A program made the position numbers and the translations under genes. This document shows positions 1-8,761 of a stretch of DNA of 64,000 nt, piece by piece. Within the stretch, counting starts at the first letter, position 1; each line of letters begins with the position of its first letter. The notes under the pieces were generated by a model. The model was not told the origin of the DNA. It was given only the letters and a program-made list of their open reading frames with translations, and made no database searches. Source of the stretch: Candidatus Eremiobacterota bacterium (GTDB lineage Bacteria; Vulcanimicrobiota; Vulcanimicrobiia; Vulcanimicrobiales; Vulcanimicrobiaceae); the NCBI GenBank assembly GCA_019240525.1, contig JAFAYE010000001.1:159300-223299 (forward strand), in the 5' to 3' direction.

Positions 1-609
1 TCGTTCGCCACGCGCCTGCAGGGTGTCGAGCAGATGCGCGAGCGCAAACGCGGTCGCGCCGATGAAAACGGACTGCCGCTGCGCGATCGCGGAGTTCAGA
101 TCGGCAACGAACGATTCGACAAGCAACTCCTCGTCGCGCAGATACCAGCCGGTCATTGGATCGCCGCAACGGCGCGAGACCTGCGCCATCATGTAACCCA
201 AGGAGGAGCTTGGGCGCAGTGCCGGGTTCGGCACTAAATTGAAATAGCGCAAGCGGGCGCCGTCGGGCAATGCGAAGCGTTCGAAGCCGGCAAGCAACGC
301 CGCATCGTACAAGCTCGTAGTTTCCATGAAATGGCGTCCCGGAACACCCGTTGTGCCGCTCGTCTCAAAGACGATCGCGGCGTTGGCGGGGTCGAATGTG
401 GTTAGCGTAAATTCTTTGAACGCGGGTGCCGGTACCGCTGGAATTTGCTCCCACGATTTTGGCGCGGTAGCCCCGAGCCGCAAGCAGTAGCGCGCGTACG
501 GTTCGTTATGACGGAGCTGATAATCGAAGAGCCGCAGTGCCAGATCCGTAAATCGATCTTCCTGCAGCGGCTCTCCGTCACGCCGCCAGCGCTCGATTAC
601 CTCGAGGAT
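1..609 (-). CDS. LuxE-like acyl-protein synthetase / adenylate-forming enzyme (partial, C-terminus off the left edge)
   Basis: About 200 N-terminal residues are visible. An ETSGTTG motif matches the nucleotide-binding loop of adenylate-forming enzymes. The preceding stretch (LALRLFDYQ, then YARYC) is typical of the LuxE/acyl-protein synthetase family, whose members activate an acyl or aromatic acid as acyl-AMP. It follows rplQ directly, where other bacteria often carry truA or ABC transporter genes. The start is unresolved: the first TTG is at 483, inside the conserved region. The frame stays open past the rplQ stop at 642 with no ATG, GTG or TTG, so the 609 end (an ATC) is only a nominal boundary. 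The family assignment rests on motif recognition. The substrate is unknown. Confidence 0.6.
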   Translation of the reverse strand, partial: MLEVIERWRRDGEPLQEDRFTDLALRLFDYQLRHNEPYARYCLRLGATAPKSWEQIPAVPAPAFKEFTLTTFDPANAAIVFETSGTTGVPGRHFMETTSLYDAALLAGFERFALPDGARLRYFNLVPNPALRPSSSLGYMMAQVSRRCGDPMTGWYLRDEELLVESFVADLNSAIAQRQSVFIGATAFALAHLLDTLQARGER

Positions 610-641
610 TTTCGCGTCGAGCGCGCCCGATTCAGGCGAGG

Positions 642-995
642 CTACGTCAGTAGCTCGATTTGCGATAGTTCTGCGGCATCGCCCCGGCGTACGCGCGTCT
701 TGGTGATGCGGGTATAGCCGCCGGAACGCGCCTTGAGTGCCGGCGCAATTTGCTCGACGAGCTTCTTCACTACTGCCGGTTCGGTGATGTATTCGGCCAA
801 TCGACGGCGCGCGGCGAGATCGCCGGCCATTGCCGTCGTGATCAACCGCTCGGCGACGCGGCTGATCTCCTTTGCTTTTGCCGACGTCGTTTCGATCCGG
901 TCGTGCTTGAAGAGCGACGTCGCCAAGTTGCGCAGCAGCGCCTTGCGATGGCCGTCGGTGCGGGACAGACGTTTATACGCGATCGAATGCGGCAT
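642..995 (-). CDS. rplQ: Large ribosomal subunit protein bL17
   Basis: The 117-residue product is full length for bL17. It opens with the conserved HSIAYKRLSRTDGHRKALLRN-type block and ends in the usual GGYTRITKTRVRRGDAAE region. L17 lies near the exit of the peptide tunnel in the 50S subunit. It is the last gene of the alpha-operon segment rpsK-rpsD-rpoA-rplQ and starts 12 bases after rpoA. Confidence 0.97.
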   Translation of the reverse strand: MPHSIAYKRLSRTDGHRKALLRNLATSLFKHDRIETTSAKAKEISRVAERLITTAMAGDLAARRRLAEYITEPAVVKKLVEQIAPALKARSGGYTRITKTRVRRGDAAELSQIELLT

Positions 996-1007
996 CGTTC
1001 TCTATCG

Positions 1008-1937
1008 CTACGATTGACGCAGCGACAGCCCCCTCTCTGCAAGTACTTGCTTGATTTCGTCGAGCGACTTCTTGCCGAAGTTACGCATCTTCATGATCTC
1101 GTCCTCGGTCAGATCCAGGAGCTCGGAGACCTTCGAGATGCCCGCGCGCTTCAGACAGTTGAACGAGCGTACCGAGAGGTTGAGCGTTTCGACGGGAACG
1201 TCCCACTCGTTGGGCGGCGTCTCGGGCAACGGCTCCGACCGATTCGTAAAGGAGACGAACAGATCGAGCTCCTCCTGCATGATCGACGCCGCCGTTGAAA
1301 GGGCGTCATCCGGCGTGATGGAGCCATTCGTCTCTACTTCAACCGTGAGACGATCGTAATCGACGCTTTGTCCGACGCGTGTGTCGTCGACCGTGAAGTT
1401 CACCTTGCGAATCGGTGAGAAGATCGAATCGATCGGAATCAAGCCGATCATGTGCTCGACGTTGCGCTGGCGATCCGCCATTACGTAGCCGCGCCCGCGC
1501 TCGACGCCAATCTCCATCGTCAGTTTCGCATCCTTTGCGGAAAGGGTGCAGAGCCGGTAGCTGGGGTCGAGAATCTCGACGTCGGCATCGGGCACGATGT
1601 CCGCCGCGGTGACCTCGCGCGCGCCGCTGACCGAGAGCGTCAGAACCTTTGGCTCGTCGCTATTGAGTTTTACCGGCAAGCCCTTGAGATTGAGCATCAA
1701 TGCGATCGTATCTTCGACCATCCCAGGGATGGTAGAAAACTCGTGCAACACGCCGTCGATTTTCATATAGGTCACGGCAGCCCCGGGAATGGAGCTCAAC
1801 AGCACCCGCCGCAGCGCGTTACCGAGCGTAATTCCGAAGCCGCGCTCGAGGGGCTCGATCACGAACTTCGCGCCATTATCGCGACGTTCGCGTACTTCGA
1901 TAGTCGCCCCAACGGGCGCTTCCAACATCGTGGTCAT
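1008..1937 (-). CDS. rpoA: DNA-directed RNA polymerase subunit alpha
   Basis: The 309-residue product has the N-terminal assembly domain (FVIEPLERGFGITLGNALRR near residues 25-45; conserved HEFSTIPGMVEDT block) and a C-terminal helix-hairpin-helix domain (LNLSVRSFNCLKRAGI, then MRNFGKKSLDEI). The C-terminal domain contacts UP elements and activators. The N-terminal domain dimerises to assemble beta and beta'. Its neighbours rpsD and rplQ are the standard ones. Length and domain order are normal, unlike the unusual isolation of rpoB further along. Confidence 0.98.
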   Translation of the reverse strand: MTTMLEAPVGATIEVRERRDNGAKFVIEPLERGFGITLGNALRRVLLSSIPGAAVTYMKIDGVLHEFSTIPGMVEDTIALMLNLKGLPVKLNSDEPKVLTLSVSGAREVTAADIVPDADVEILDPSYRLCTLSAKDAKLTMEIGVERGRGYVMADRQRNVEHMIGLIPIDSIFSPIRKVNFTVDDTRVGQSVDYDRLTVEVETNGSITPDDALSTAASIMQEELDLFVSFTNRSEPLPETPPNEWDVPVETLNLSVRSFNCLKRAGISKVSELLDLTEDEIMKMRNFGKKSLDEIKQVLAERGLSLRQS

Positions 1938-2032
1938 TTCTGGTATGTGTTTCCTTTATTGCTGCTTACGTTATCCGCCGCCCGGCCCAGCCGGTGACGA
2001 TCGCACGCCTAGCAGCGGCGTAGGTTAGAACG

Positions 2033-2689
2033 TTATCGCGAATAGTACTCCACGATCAACTGCTCGTCGACCGGAGTATCGATTTGCTCGCGCGGCGGCG
2101 GCTGCAGCACCTTGGCAGTCTTTTCTTGGTCGTTCCACTCGAGCCACTCGGGCGGCCGCCGGCTCTGGGCGACCTCCAGGTTCGATTGAAAGACCGTCGA
2201 CTTCAGGCTGCTCGGCGCGATCGAGATCACGTCGCCGGCACGCGCGACATACGAAGGAATATTGACGATTCGGCCGTTCACTCGAAAGTGGCGATGGGTG
2301 ACCAATTGGCGCGCTTGCGCGCGGCTCGCCGCCAGGTTCAAACGATAGACGACGTTGTCGAGTCGCCGTTCGAGAAGCTGCAGGAACGTGCGGCCGGTCT
2401 GTCCCGGCACGCGCGCCGCTTCGCGGAAGTAATTCTTAAACTGAGTTTCGTGAACGCCGTAGTAGCGGCGCATCTTCTGCTTTTCGCGCAATTGGCGGCC
2501 GTACTCCGAAACCTTCGTGCGCGACTTACCGGCGGTCTTCTGCCCGGGCGCGGTGCCTCGGCGTTCGACCGCGCAGTTACGCGATAGGCAACGGTCGCCT
2601 TTGAGAAACAGCTTGATCTTTTCCCCGGTCTTGCTCGCCGCGGTCTCCCGGCGGCAGAGGCGACAGACCGGTCCGATGTAACGCGACAT
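2033..2689 (-). CDS. rpsD: Small ribosomal subunit protein uS4
   Basis: The 218-residue uS4 carries the S4 RNA-binding domain ([22 protein letters not shown]). Cysteines at 9, 12, 34 and 39 indicate the zinc-binding (C+) form. S4 is a primary 16S rRNA binder and in many bacteria represses its own operon. A 95-base gap separates it from rpoA. It lies 2 bases after rpsK. Confidence 0.97.
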   Translation of the reverse strand: MSRYIGPVCRLCRRETAASKTGEKIKLFLKGDRCLSRNCAVERRGTAPGQKTAGKSRTKVSEYGRQLREKQKMRRYYGVHETQFKNYFREAARVPGQTGRTFLQLLERRLDNVVYRLNLAASRAQARQLVTHRHFRVNGRIVNIPSYVARAGDVISIAPSSLKSTVFQSNLEVAQSRRPPEWLEWNDQEKTAKVLQPPPREQIDTPVDEQLIVEYYSR

Positions 2690-2691
2690 CC

Positions 2692-3087
2692 CTAAACCCG
2701 CCGGCGCTTTGGCGGCCGGCAGCCGTTATGCGGAATGGGGGTGACGTCTTTGATCATCGTAATCTCGAGCCCGGCGGCCTGAAGCGAACGAATTGCGGCC
2801 TCGCGCCCGGCGCCGGGACCCTTGACCAGCACCTCGGTCGATTTCATCCCGTGCTCCATCGCCTTTCGCGCGGCCGCTTCGGCCGCCATCTGGGCGGCGA
2901 AGGGCGTCGATTTTTTCGAGCCCTTAAAGCCGAGGTTACCGGCCGAGGCCCAGGAGATGACGCCGCCGTGCGGGTCACTGATGGTCACGATGGTGTTGTT
3001 GAAGGACGCGTGCACGTGGGCGACGCCCGATTGGACGTTCTTAACCTCGCGTTTGCGACGCGACTTCGCTTGCTTCTTAGCCGCCAA
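2692..3087 (-). CDS. rpsK: Small ribosomal subunit protein uS11
   Basis: The 131-residue product has the conserved uS11 blocks [18 protein letters not shown] and [14 protein letters not shown], ending in [15 protein letters not shown]. The apparent start is TTG at 3087, with a GGAGAG-like ribosome site a few bases upstream. It normally follows rpsM. Here rpsM is 3.5 kb away, so this gene is probably the first of its transcript. A possible promoter (TTGGCG, 16 bases, CATAAT) lies in the 130 bases upstream, but this is weak evidence. Confidence 0.97.
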   Translation of the reverse strand: MAAKKQAKSRRKREVKNVQSGVAHVHASFNNTIVTISDPHGGVISWASAGNLGFKGSKKSTPFAAQMAAEAAARKAMEHGMKSTEVLVKGPGAGREAAIRSLQAAGLEITMIKDVTPIPHNGCRPPKRRRV

Positions 3088-3176
3088 AAAACTCTCCGAA
3101 GGTGGTGCGCGATTATGCCGGCGCGCTCGAAGGCGCCAAGAAGGTATCTTACCTGGAGACCCCCGTCGAAGGCAAG

Positions 3177-3198
3177 GGGCCCGGCTCGCGCCGGGCCC
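3177..3198 (-). terminator. Hairpin between the stalk-domain gene and rpsK
   Basis: Perfect 9-bp stem (GGGCCCGGC / GCCGGGCCC) with a 4-base loop, just downstream of the stalk-domain gene stop at 3221 on the minus strand. There is only a short T run after it (CCTT), so it may be a weak terminator. Its position suggests that rpsK-rpsD-rpoA-rplQ is transcribed separately. Confidence 0.6.
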
Positions 3199-3220
3199 TT
3201 AGCCAGCTTTTCTTAGCCCC

Positions 3221-4567
3221 TTAGGGGTAGAGGAACCTAAATCCGAGTCCTGCGAAGGGCCCGTTATAGCTCCGGTTGATTGGGGCGTTCTCCTTGTTGG
3301 TCCAGCTATCGCCCATCCATCCGCCCTCGACGAAGAGGGGGGTGTTTCCGAGTGCGATCGTGATACCGGCTTGATACTTCAGTATGTTGTACTGGAGCGG
3401 TAAGGAGTGCGAGGTAAAGCCGGTGCTGGGGTACGGATTCTCGATATTGAACGTCGCCGTTCCGTTAACGCTCGGATAGTACCAAACGCTGCCGAAGAAC
3501 GAGAAGAAGTGGTTGAGATCCGGTAGCTTCTCGCCGCCGAAGCCAACGCCGTTCAGATTCGGATATCCGTAGTTGTTCGAGACCCAGAGGTAGCCGACGC
3601 CGATGTAAATGCGCGGCTGCAGGACGCGCACCGCAAAGCGAGCGTCTGCATCTTGGTCGTAGAGGTTGGTATTCGTCACCACCGGCGAGCTGCCGCCGCC
3701 ACCGATGTTGGTGACGTAGCAGTTTGCCTGATAAACGCCTCCGACGGTCGTACAGTTGTGCGGATACGGCCAACGCTCGTACGAGCCTTCGAGCATGAAC
3801 GGGATGCTGCCGAGACTGAACTCTCCGCCTCCGCGTATGGCGTAGCCCCCGTTGCCGCCATTGCTATGGCTGCCCGGATTGAACTCGTCGTAGACGGTTG
3901 GCGAGAAAATGTAGTCACCGGCAACGAACGCCTCGCCAAGCAGCGGCTTGGGCGTCGGCGGCGGTGGCGGCGGTGGTGGCGGCGGCGGTGCGGCGGACGG
4001 CGGGGGTGCCGGGCTCGGCGGCGGCGTCGCGGGGAGATACCGCACGACGACGATATGCCGGTCGGGAACCCACTCAACGTATGCGCCCATACCTTCTGAA
4101 ATGACGCGTACCGGTACGAGCACGACGCCTTGATAGATCATCGGCGGCACGTCCAACGGACGCGACTCACCATTGATCATGACCTCGGGCTTGTTTACGG
4201 TAACCTTGACCTCAGCGCCGGCTTTCGAAACCGTAGCGGTTTGCGATCCGGCGTCCCACGAAACCGTCGCGCCCATCTGTTCGAACATCGAGCGCAGCGG
4301 AATTAGGATCGTGCCCCCTCTGACGAGAGCAGCCAAAACGCGCCCTTGCTTTAAGATGTCGGGCTTGGTGTAAACGTGGTGGTCGTTATAGAGGATTGGT
4401 ATCTGGCCGGACGGCGGTGAACCAAAATCCGCCGGCGGAGCCGAGCCCATCTGCGCGACGCTGTTTCCATTGTTTCCTTGCGTCGCGGTCGACGAAGCGG
4501 CAACCGCGTTCAACCCGCAGAGCGTTACGATGAACGCTGCGAGTAGTCCGGTGCTCAGTCGTTTCAC
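3221..4567 (-). CDS. Secreted stalk-domain (copper amine oxidase N-terminal domain) protein with C-terminal beta-barrel-like region
   Basis: The 448-residue product starts at a GTG preceded by a strong AAGGAGG at 7-base spacing. It has a signal peptide (about residues 1-24). A Cu_amine_oxidN1 'stalk' domain follows at about 60-180, with the repeated pattern of ILIPLRSMFEQMGATVSWD and VLVPVRVISEGMGAYVEW. Next come a run of prolines (about 183-210) and a region of alternating polar/aromatic strands to the end (closing GLGFRFLYP). The last region resembles a small outer-membrane beta-barrel, though this is inferred from composition only. The stalk domain is a fold found in envelope proteins and does not show amine oxidase activity. 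It sits in the block inserted between rpsM and rpsK, with its own ribosome site and a hairpin after it. Confidence 0.8.
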   Translation of the reverse strand: MKRLSTGLLAAFIVTLCGLNAVAASSTATQGNNGNSVAQMGSAPPADFGSPPSGQIPILYNDHHVYTKPDILKQGRVLAALVRGGTILIPLRSMFEQMGATVSWDAGSQTATVSKAGAEVKVTVNKPEVMINGESRPLDVPPMIYQGVVLVPVRVISEGMGAYVEWVPDRHIVVVRYLPATPPPSPAPPPSAAPPPPPPPPPPPTPKPLLGEAFVAGDYIFSPTVYDEFNPGSHSNGGNGGYAIRGGGEFSLGSIPFMLEGSYERWPYPHNCTTVGGVYQANCYVTNIGGGGSSPVVTNTNLYDQDADARFAVRVLQPRIYIGVGYLWVSNNYGYPNLNGVGFGGEKLPDLNHFFSFFGSVWYYPSVNGTATFNIENPYPSTGFTSHSLPLQYNILKYQAGITIALGNTPLFVEGGWMGDSWTNKENAPINRSYNGPFAGLGFRFLYP

Positions 4568-4690
4568 GAGTGAACCTCCTTATGGAAGAAAAACTCCATG
4601 CTGACGCCCGGGCCTCGCCCGCTCGCCAGCTCTAAACAATGCGAGCGGCCGCTTCGTGTATCGCTGCCCGCACAAAAGACACGATACCCG

Positions 4691-5830
4691 TTATTCCCCG
4701 ATTGCGCAACGTGATAAACGCCACAGCCAGGCGATGCCTCCTAAAGTCTCACCAAGAGCCAACCCAAAGGCCACCCGAGTCGCCTGGCTTCCAGTCCCAA
4801 GCTTGAGATGCTCCAAAACGGCGGTCGTGAGGGCTGGGGCCACGATCTGAGGAAGGACGACCGCCAGATTCCAGATCCCCATGCCCCGCGCCATCGCGCC
4901 GGGTGGAAGAACGCGGCACGCGATGGCCCAGTCGGCCACCAAGAAGATCCCCCAGCCCAGTCCGGCCACCAGTGTGGCCGCCACCGCCACCCCGATACCC
5001 TGAGCTCCAATGAAGAGCCCCAAGGCGATGATGAACCCCGCGGCGCCCGCCGTCGCGACGAGGCGTTTATCGAGCCTGTCGCTCGGCCGGGCCGCGAGCG
5101 CCGCGCCGGCGGCGCCGATCAACGTGAAGCTGACGATCAAGATGCCGGTCAGGCGGCGGGCGTCGGTGAGCGCCGTCGCTCCCAACACCGCTTCAACGTA
5201 AAACAACAGGTAGCCGAGCAGTGTGTAAAAGCCCACGTAGATCAGCGCACGCGAGATGAAAAGATCGACGAACGGCCGAGTGACACGCAGCGGCTGCCGG
5301 GCATCGCCCGAATCGCAAAGGGAGAGTTGTCGCGCGTGTCCTGACGTCACCGCGCAGGTCACGAGCAGCAGGGCGCTCAGCGCCGACCCTAGCGCTCGAG
5401 CGTTGTTGACGAAAGCGGCGGCGAGCGCCCCGACCGCATTACCCGCCGATTGCAGGGCGGCCATCCACGACGAGGCGACGCCGATGCGGTTGCGCTCTAC
5501 GAAATCCGGAATGATGGCCTGAAACGGCCCGATTGCAACGTTCAACGCCGCCTGAAGCGCGACGAACGATATCGCGAGCGCCGTCAGAGTACGAGCGTCG
5601 TAAAACGACACCAGCGCAGCGGCTCCTGCGATCCCGCCGATGGCGTAGAACTCGATACGCCGGCTGCCGCGGCGTCTGCGCGCATCGGACCAGAAACCAA
5701 TGAGGATCTGCACGATCGCGGCGACCGCAGCGCCCGCGGTTGCGAGACGGCCGTACGCGATGACCGCACTCGCCGGTGCTAACTCGATGGTGCGCGCCTG
5801 CAGGGATATGCCCAAAACCGCGCCCCACAC
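4691..5830 (-). CDS. Major facilitator superfamily-like membrane transporter
   Basis: About 11 hydrophobic segments are visible in 379 residues, with an MFS-like cytoplasmic loop after the second (GFWSDARRRRGSRR) and a repeat-like loop in the second half (ARPSDRLDKR). The substrate cannot be told. The GTG at 5830 would cut into the first membrane helix. Upstream codons in the same frame still encode a helix-like stretch (ALFWLGVQAVWGAVLGISL), but no ATG, GTG or TTG exists before the end of the preceding gene. An ATT lies at 5906-5908. The true start is therefore probably upstream of 5830 and non-standard, or there is a sequence error. It follows the nucleotidyltransferase gene on the same strand. 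Confidence 0.7.
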   Translation of the reverse strand: MWGAVLGISLQARTIELAPASAVIAYGRLATAGAAVAAIVQILIGFWSDARRRRGSRRIEFYAIGGIAGAAALVSFYDARTLTALAISFVALQAALNVAIGPFQAIIPDFVERNRIGVASSWMAALQSAGNAVGALAAAFVNNARALGSALSALLLVTCAVTSGHARQLSLCDSGDARQPLRVTRPFVDLFISRALIYVGFYTLLGYLLFYVEAVLGATALTDARRLTGILIVSFTLIGAAGAALAARPSDRLDKRLVATAGAAGFIIALGLFIGAQGIGVAVAATLVAGLGWGIFLVADWAIACRVLPPGAMARGMGIWNLAVVLPQIVAPALTTAVLEHLKLGTGSQATRVAFGLALGETLGGIAWLWRLSRCAIGE

Positions 5831-5879
5831 CGCCTGAACGCCGAGCCAAAAGAGCGCGAGCCGAAACGGGTTAGCGCTT

Positions 5880-6611
5880 CTACTCGTGGGTGCAGGCGTA
5901 ACGGTAATCCTCGGCGGTGTCGACGTCGTAAGCGAGTTCCGGCGCGCAGCCGCGGAGCGCCTGCGCGGGTACTTGAAGCACGTGCAAAGCCATCGCCTCC
6001 AAGTCCGAAACGCGGAGACGGCCGGAGAGAAAGCGCAGCAACACGCCCGGCCCGACTAAGCTTGCCATCCGCCAAGGCTGCTTGCGCGCTTCGAAAAAGC
6101 GGGTCGCCAACGCTGCGAGTTTCTCGTTAGCGCCCTGCGGAATCGAAAAAAGACCGCCGTTGACGACACGTTCGCCCCCCAAGCGAATGCCCACGGGCGG
6201 CGCGTTTGGGAAACGCGATGTAAAAGCGGAGTATTCGGACAAGCTTACTGCGAGCGTACCCTCTCCGACGCGCTCCACGAAATCGCGAATCGCCGACGGT
6301 GTGACGTAGGGCAAGTCGCTGGTCGCGTAAATCAATCGCTCGTTCGGCGGCCACGCCCGCAGCGCTCGCAATAGATTCTCGCTCCCCGAGGGGCTTTCGT
6401 CGACAACACGCTCGACCCACGACGCACATGCGGCACGAACATCGGCGCCGCCGACGACCGCAATCTCATTCACTCCTGCGTCGTGCAGGGCTTGGATCAT
6501 TCGCCCGAGCATGCTCGTCCCGCGCACCTGGGCGAGCGCTTTGATGTGCGTTCCCGCAGCCTCCGCGAAGGCACCGTCAATGCGGCCCCCAGCGGTAACC
6601 ACGGCCTTCAC
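5880..6611 (-). CDS. MobA-like NTP-transferase domain protein
   Basis: 243 residues with GTG start. The N-terminus MKAVVTAGGR is the nucleotide-binding opening of MobA/GlmU-type nucleotidyltransferases. ATSDLPYVT supplies the metal-binding aspartate seen in this fold, and AYDVDTAEDYR is the usual C-terminal 'D-V-D-T-P-E-D' signature. Such enzymes transfer a nucleotide to a sugar phosphate, cofactor or similar acceptor; the acceptor here is unknown. It lies between rpsM and the MFS gene, 36 bases after rpsM, so it may be read through from the spc transcript. Confidence 0.75.
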   Translation of the reverse strand: MKAVVTAGGRIDGAFAEAAGTHIKALAQVRGTSMLGRMIQALHDAGVNEIAVVGGADVRAACASWVERVVDESPSGSENLLRALRAWPPNERLIYATSDLPYVTPSAIRDFVERVGEGTLAVSLSEYSAFTSRFPNAPPVGIRLGGERVVNGGLFSIPQGANEKLAALATRFFEARKQPWRMASLVGPGVLLRFLSGRLRVSDLEAMALHVLQVPAQALRGCAPELAYDVDTAEDYRYACTHE

Positions 6612-6647
6612 GTTAAGGAAGCCCCAATGCCGGCGCTTCCACGGCGC

Positions 6648-7034
6648 TTATTTTTTGGCGATGGTCTTTTTCTTGCCGGCGACCGTGCGCTTGGGACCCT
6701 TACGCGTTCGCGCATTTGTTTTCGTGCGCTGCCCACGCACGGGCAGACCGCGCCGATGACGGAGCCCGCGATACGAACCGATGTCCATGAGCCGTTTGAT
6801 GTTGCCCGCAACCTCGCGGCGGAGGTCGCCTTCGACGCGCAACTGCATTGAGTCGATGGCGTCACGCAGCTTTTTTTCGTCTTCTTCGCTCATCGCCTTG
6901 ACGCGAAGATCGGCATTGACGCCCGCAAAGGCGAGCAGCTTGCGCGCCGTCGGCAGACCGATGCCGTAGATGTACGTCAGCGCAACCTCAACCCGCTTCT
7001 CACGCGGAAGGTCAATACCAGCGATACGAGCCAC
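6648..7034 (-). CDS. rpsM: Small ribosomal subunit protein uS13
   Basis: 128 residues from a GTG at 7034. It opens [26 protein letters not shown] and ends with the [20 protein letters not shown]-type block that contacts P-site tRNA. The usual downstream gene rpsK is displaced by a 3.5-kb block. Upstream is rpmJ, the normal neighbour, across a short spacer that contains direct repeats. Confidence 0.97.
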   Translation of the reverse strand: MARIAGIDLPREKRVEVALTYIYGIGLPTARKLLAFAGVNADLRVKAMSEEDEKKLRDAIDSMQLRVEGDLRREVAGNIKRLMDIGSYRGLRHRRGLPVRGQRTKTNARTRKGPKRTVAGKKKTIAKK

Positions 7035-7054
7035 TTTATAACTTCCTCTCTAAA

Positions 7055-7119
7055 TCCTGAGCTTGTCGAAGGGCCTCTCTGATCCTGAGCTTGTCGAAGG
7101 ACTCTCTAGCCCTGAGCTT
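7055..7119. repeat. Short direct repeats of TCCTGAGCTTGTCGAAGG between rpmJ and rpsM
   Basis: Two identical 18-base copies lie at 7055-7072 and 7083-7100. A truncated third copy (CCCTGAGCTT) at 7110-7119 runs into the rpmJ stop. Spacing is 28 bases from start to start. The complement, CCTTCGACAAGCTCAGG, is a word I recognise as an interspersed intergenic repeat in several high-GC bacteria. Its function is not known to me. Confidence 0.75.
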
Positions 7120-7235
7120 TACCCTTGCACCTGCTTGTGCTTGGGATTGACGTCGCAGATCACGCGCACCTTACCCTCGCGGCGAATGACCTTACAATTT
7201 TCACAAATTCTCTTAACCGATGGCCTGACTTTCAT
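7119..7235 (-). CDS. rpmJ: Large ribosomal subunit protein bL36
   Basis: A 38-residue protein beginning [19 protein letters not shown]. Cysteines at 11, 14 and 27 and a histidine at 33 form the zinc site of the C+ type. It sits between map and rpsM, its standard place. infA, often found just upstream, is absent: only 59 bases separate it from map. Confidence 0.95.
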   Translation of the reverse strand: MKVRPSVKRICENCKVIRREGKVRVICDVNPKHKQVQG

Positions 7236-7294
7236 CCTAATTTACCTTAACGTTGCGAGCGCGGAGTTTTTTGAATCTTCGGAGACTCATCACG

Positions 7295-8098
7295 TTACGC
7301 AATCGCCTCCTTTGGGGAACGATAGCGCTCCATCGCCGGATCTTCGGCGTAATCCCGGAGCGTCAGGATCGAAGGCCCTTGCTCCGTGACGGCGATCGTG
7401 TGCTCGAAGTGCGCTGCGAGCTTACCATCTGCGGTCACGACTGTCCAGCCGTCCCCGAGGATGCGAATCTTGGGGCTCGCCTCGGTGATCATCGGCTCGA
7501 GTGCGAGCACGAGGCCCGGTCGCAGCTCCATTCCGGTCCCTCGCTCGCCGTAGTTGGGGACTTGCGGCTCCTCGTGCATCGCGCGGCCAACGCCATGACC
7601 GACCAGCTCGCGAACGACGCCGTAGCCATGGCGCTCGGCGTGCTCCTGGACCGCGGCACCGATGTCGCCGAGACGATTGCCCCGCCGCATCTCCGCGATG
7701 CCGATCGTCAAGCACTGTTGCGTAACTTCCAGCAGCCGCCGCGCCGGCTGCGCAATGCTTCCCACCGCAACGGTCACCGCACTATCGCTGACGTATCCCT
7801 CAAAGGTCGTGCCGATGTCGATCGAGAGCAAATCGCCGTCAGAGAGCACACGCGATCCAGGGATGCCGTGCACGACTTCCTCGTTTACCGACGCGCAGAT
7901 CGACCCGGTAAAACCGTTGTAACCCTTAAATGTGGGAGTTCCGCCGGCCTCGCGAATGCGGAGTTCCGCAAGCTGGTCGAGCTCCCCGGTCGTCATACCC
8001 GGACGCACGAACTTCATCAACTCGGTTAGCACGCGCGCGGTAATCTTTCCGCTGCGACGCATCGTCTCGAGCTCTCGCGCCGATTTCAAGGTCACCAC
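7295..8098 (-). CDS. map: Methionine aminopeptidase, type I
   Basis: The 267-residue enzyme removes the initiator methionine from new proteins. The metal ligands expected for the pita-bread fold are visible: SIDIGTTFEGYVSD (two Asp), GHGVGRAMHEEP (His), ALEPMI (Glu) and HFEHTIAVTE (final Glu). The start is GTG at 8098, overlapping the end of adk by 7 bases. secY-adk-map is the usual order in the spc operon. Confidence 0.96.
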   Translation of the reverse strand: MVTLKSARELETMRRSGKITARVLTELMKFVRPGMTTGELDQLAELRIREAGGTPTFKGYNGFTGSICASVNEEVVHGIPGSRVLSDGDLLSIDIGTTFEGYVSDSAVTVAVGSIAQPARRLLEVTQQCLTIGIAEMRRGNRLGDIGAAVQEHAERHGYGVVRELVGHGVGRAMHEEPQVPNYGERGTGMELRPGLVLALEPMITEASPKIRILGDGWTVVTADGKLAAHFEHTIAVTEQGPSILTLRDYAEDPAMERYRSPKEAIA

Positions 8099-8760
8099 GC
8101 GCCTCGCGGCGCCTCCGCTCGCTGACCGCCGAGCGAAGCGGCTATCCGCTCCCCAACCGTTCGGAGCGGTTGGAGGGCGTCCACTTCGACGAGCTTGCCG
8201 ACGCGGCGATAATACTCGACCAGCGGCCGCGTTTGCAGATCGTACACCTCGAGTCGCTTCGCGACCGTCTCGGGGCGATCGTCTTCACGCTGAATCAGAA
8301 TCCCGCCGTCTTCGTCGTCGACGCCGGCGATTTTCGGGGGATTGGTCAACGCATTGTAGGTACGCCCGTTGCGCGGGTTGGTCCAGCGCGAAGCGAGTCG
8401 GGCTACCAGCGCCGAGCGTTCTCCTTTGAAATAAACCGCAGCTTCCAGCGGCGTGGCCCGGCGCGCAAGCAGTTCGTCGAGCGCTTCCGCTTGCGCGACG
8501 GTTCGCGGAAAACCGTCCATGACGAAACCTTCGGGCGCGCGCTCGAGTTCGTGTTCGATCATTGCAATCATGAGGTCGTCGGGGACGAGCTGACCGCCCT
8601 GCATGTACACCTCGGCCTTCATCCCCAAGTCGGTGCCGCGAGCGAGATGCTCGCGCAGGAGATCGCCGGTGGAAATTTGCTCGAGGCCGAACCGTTCGTG
8701 CAGCATCCGGGCCTGGGTCCCTTTGCCCGCACCGGGCGGTCCCAAGAAGATTACGCGCAT
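8092..8760 (-). CDS. adk: Adenylate kinase
   Basis: 222 residues. The P-loop GPPGAGKGTQ lies near residues 7-16, followed by the conserved DGFPRTVAQAEAL and the long LID (about residues 125-160). In the LID the four zinc cysteines of many Gram-positive enzymes are absent (GVDDEDGGILIQ). The enzyme interconverts ATP+AMP and 2 ADP. The start is ATG at 8760, at MRVIFLGPPG; longer in-frame extensions overlap secY and carry no family similarity. Confidence 0.97.
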   Translation of the reverse strand: MRVIFLGPPGAGKGTQARMLHERFGLEQISTGDLLREHLARGTDLGMKAEVYMQGGQLVPDDLMIAMIEHELERAPEGFVMDGFPRTVAQAEALDELLARRATPLEAAVYFKGERSALVARLASRWTNPRNGRTYNALTNPPKIAGVDDEDGGILIQREDDRPETVAKRLEVYDLQTRPLVEYYRRVGKLVEVDALQPLRTVGERIAASLGGQRAEAPRGAW

Positions 8761-8761
8761 A

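Noticed and set aside
3948-4133. Glycine-run open frame on the plus strand
   Set aside because: It is the complement of the polyproline linker in the stalk-domain gene.
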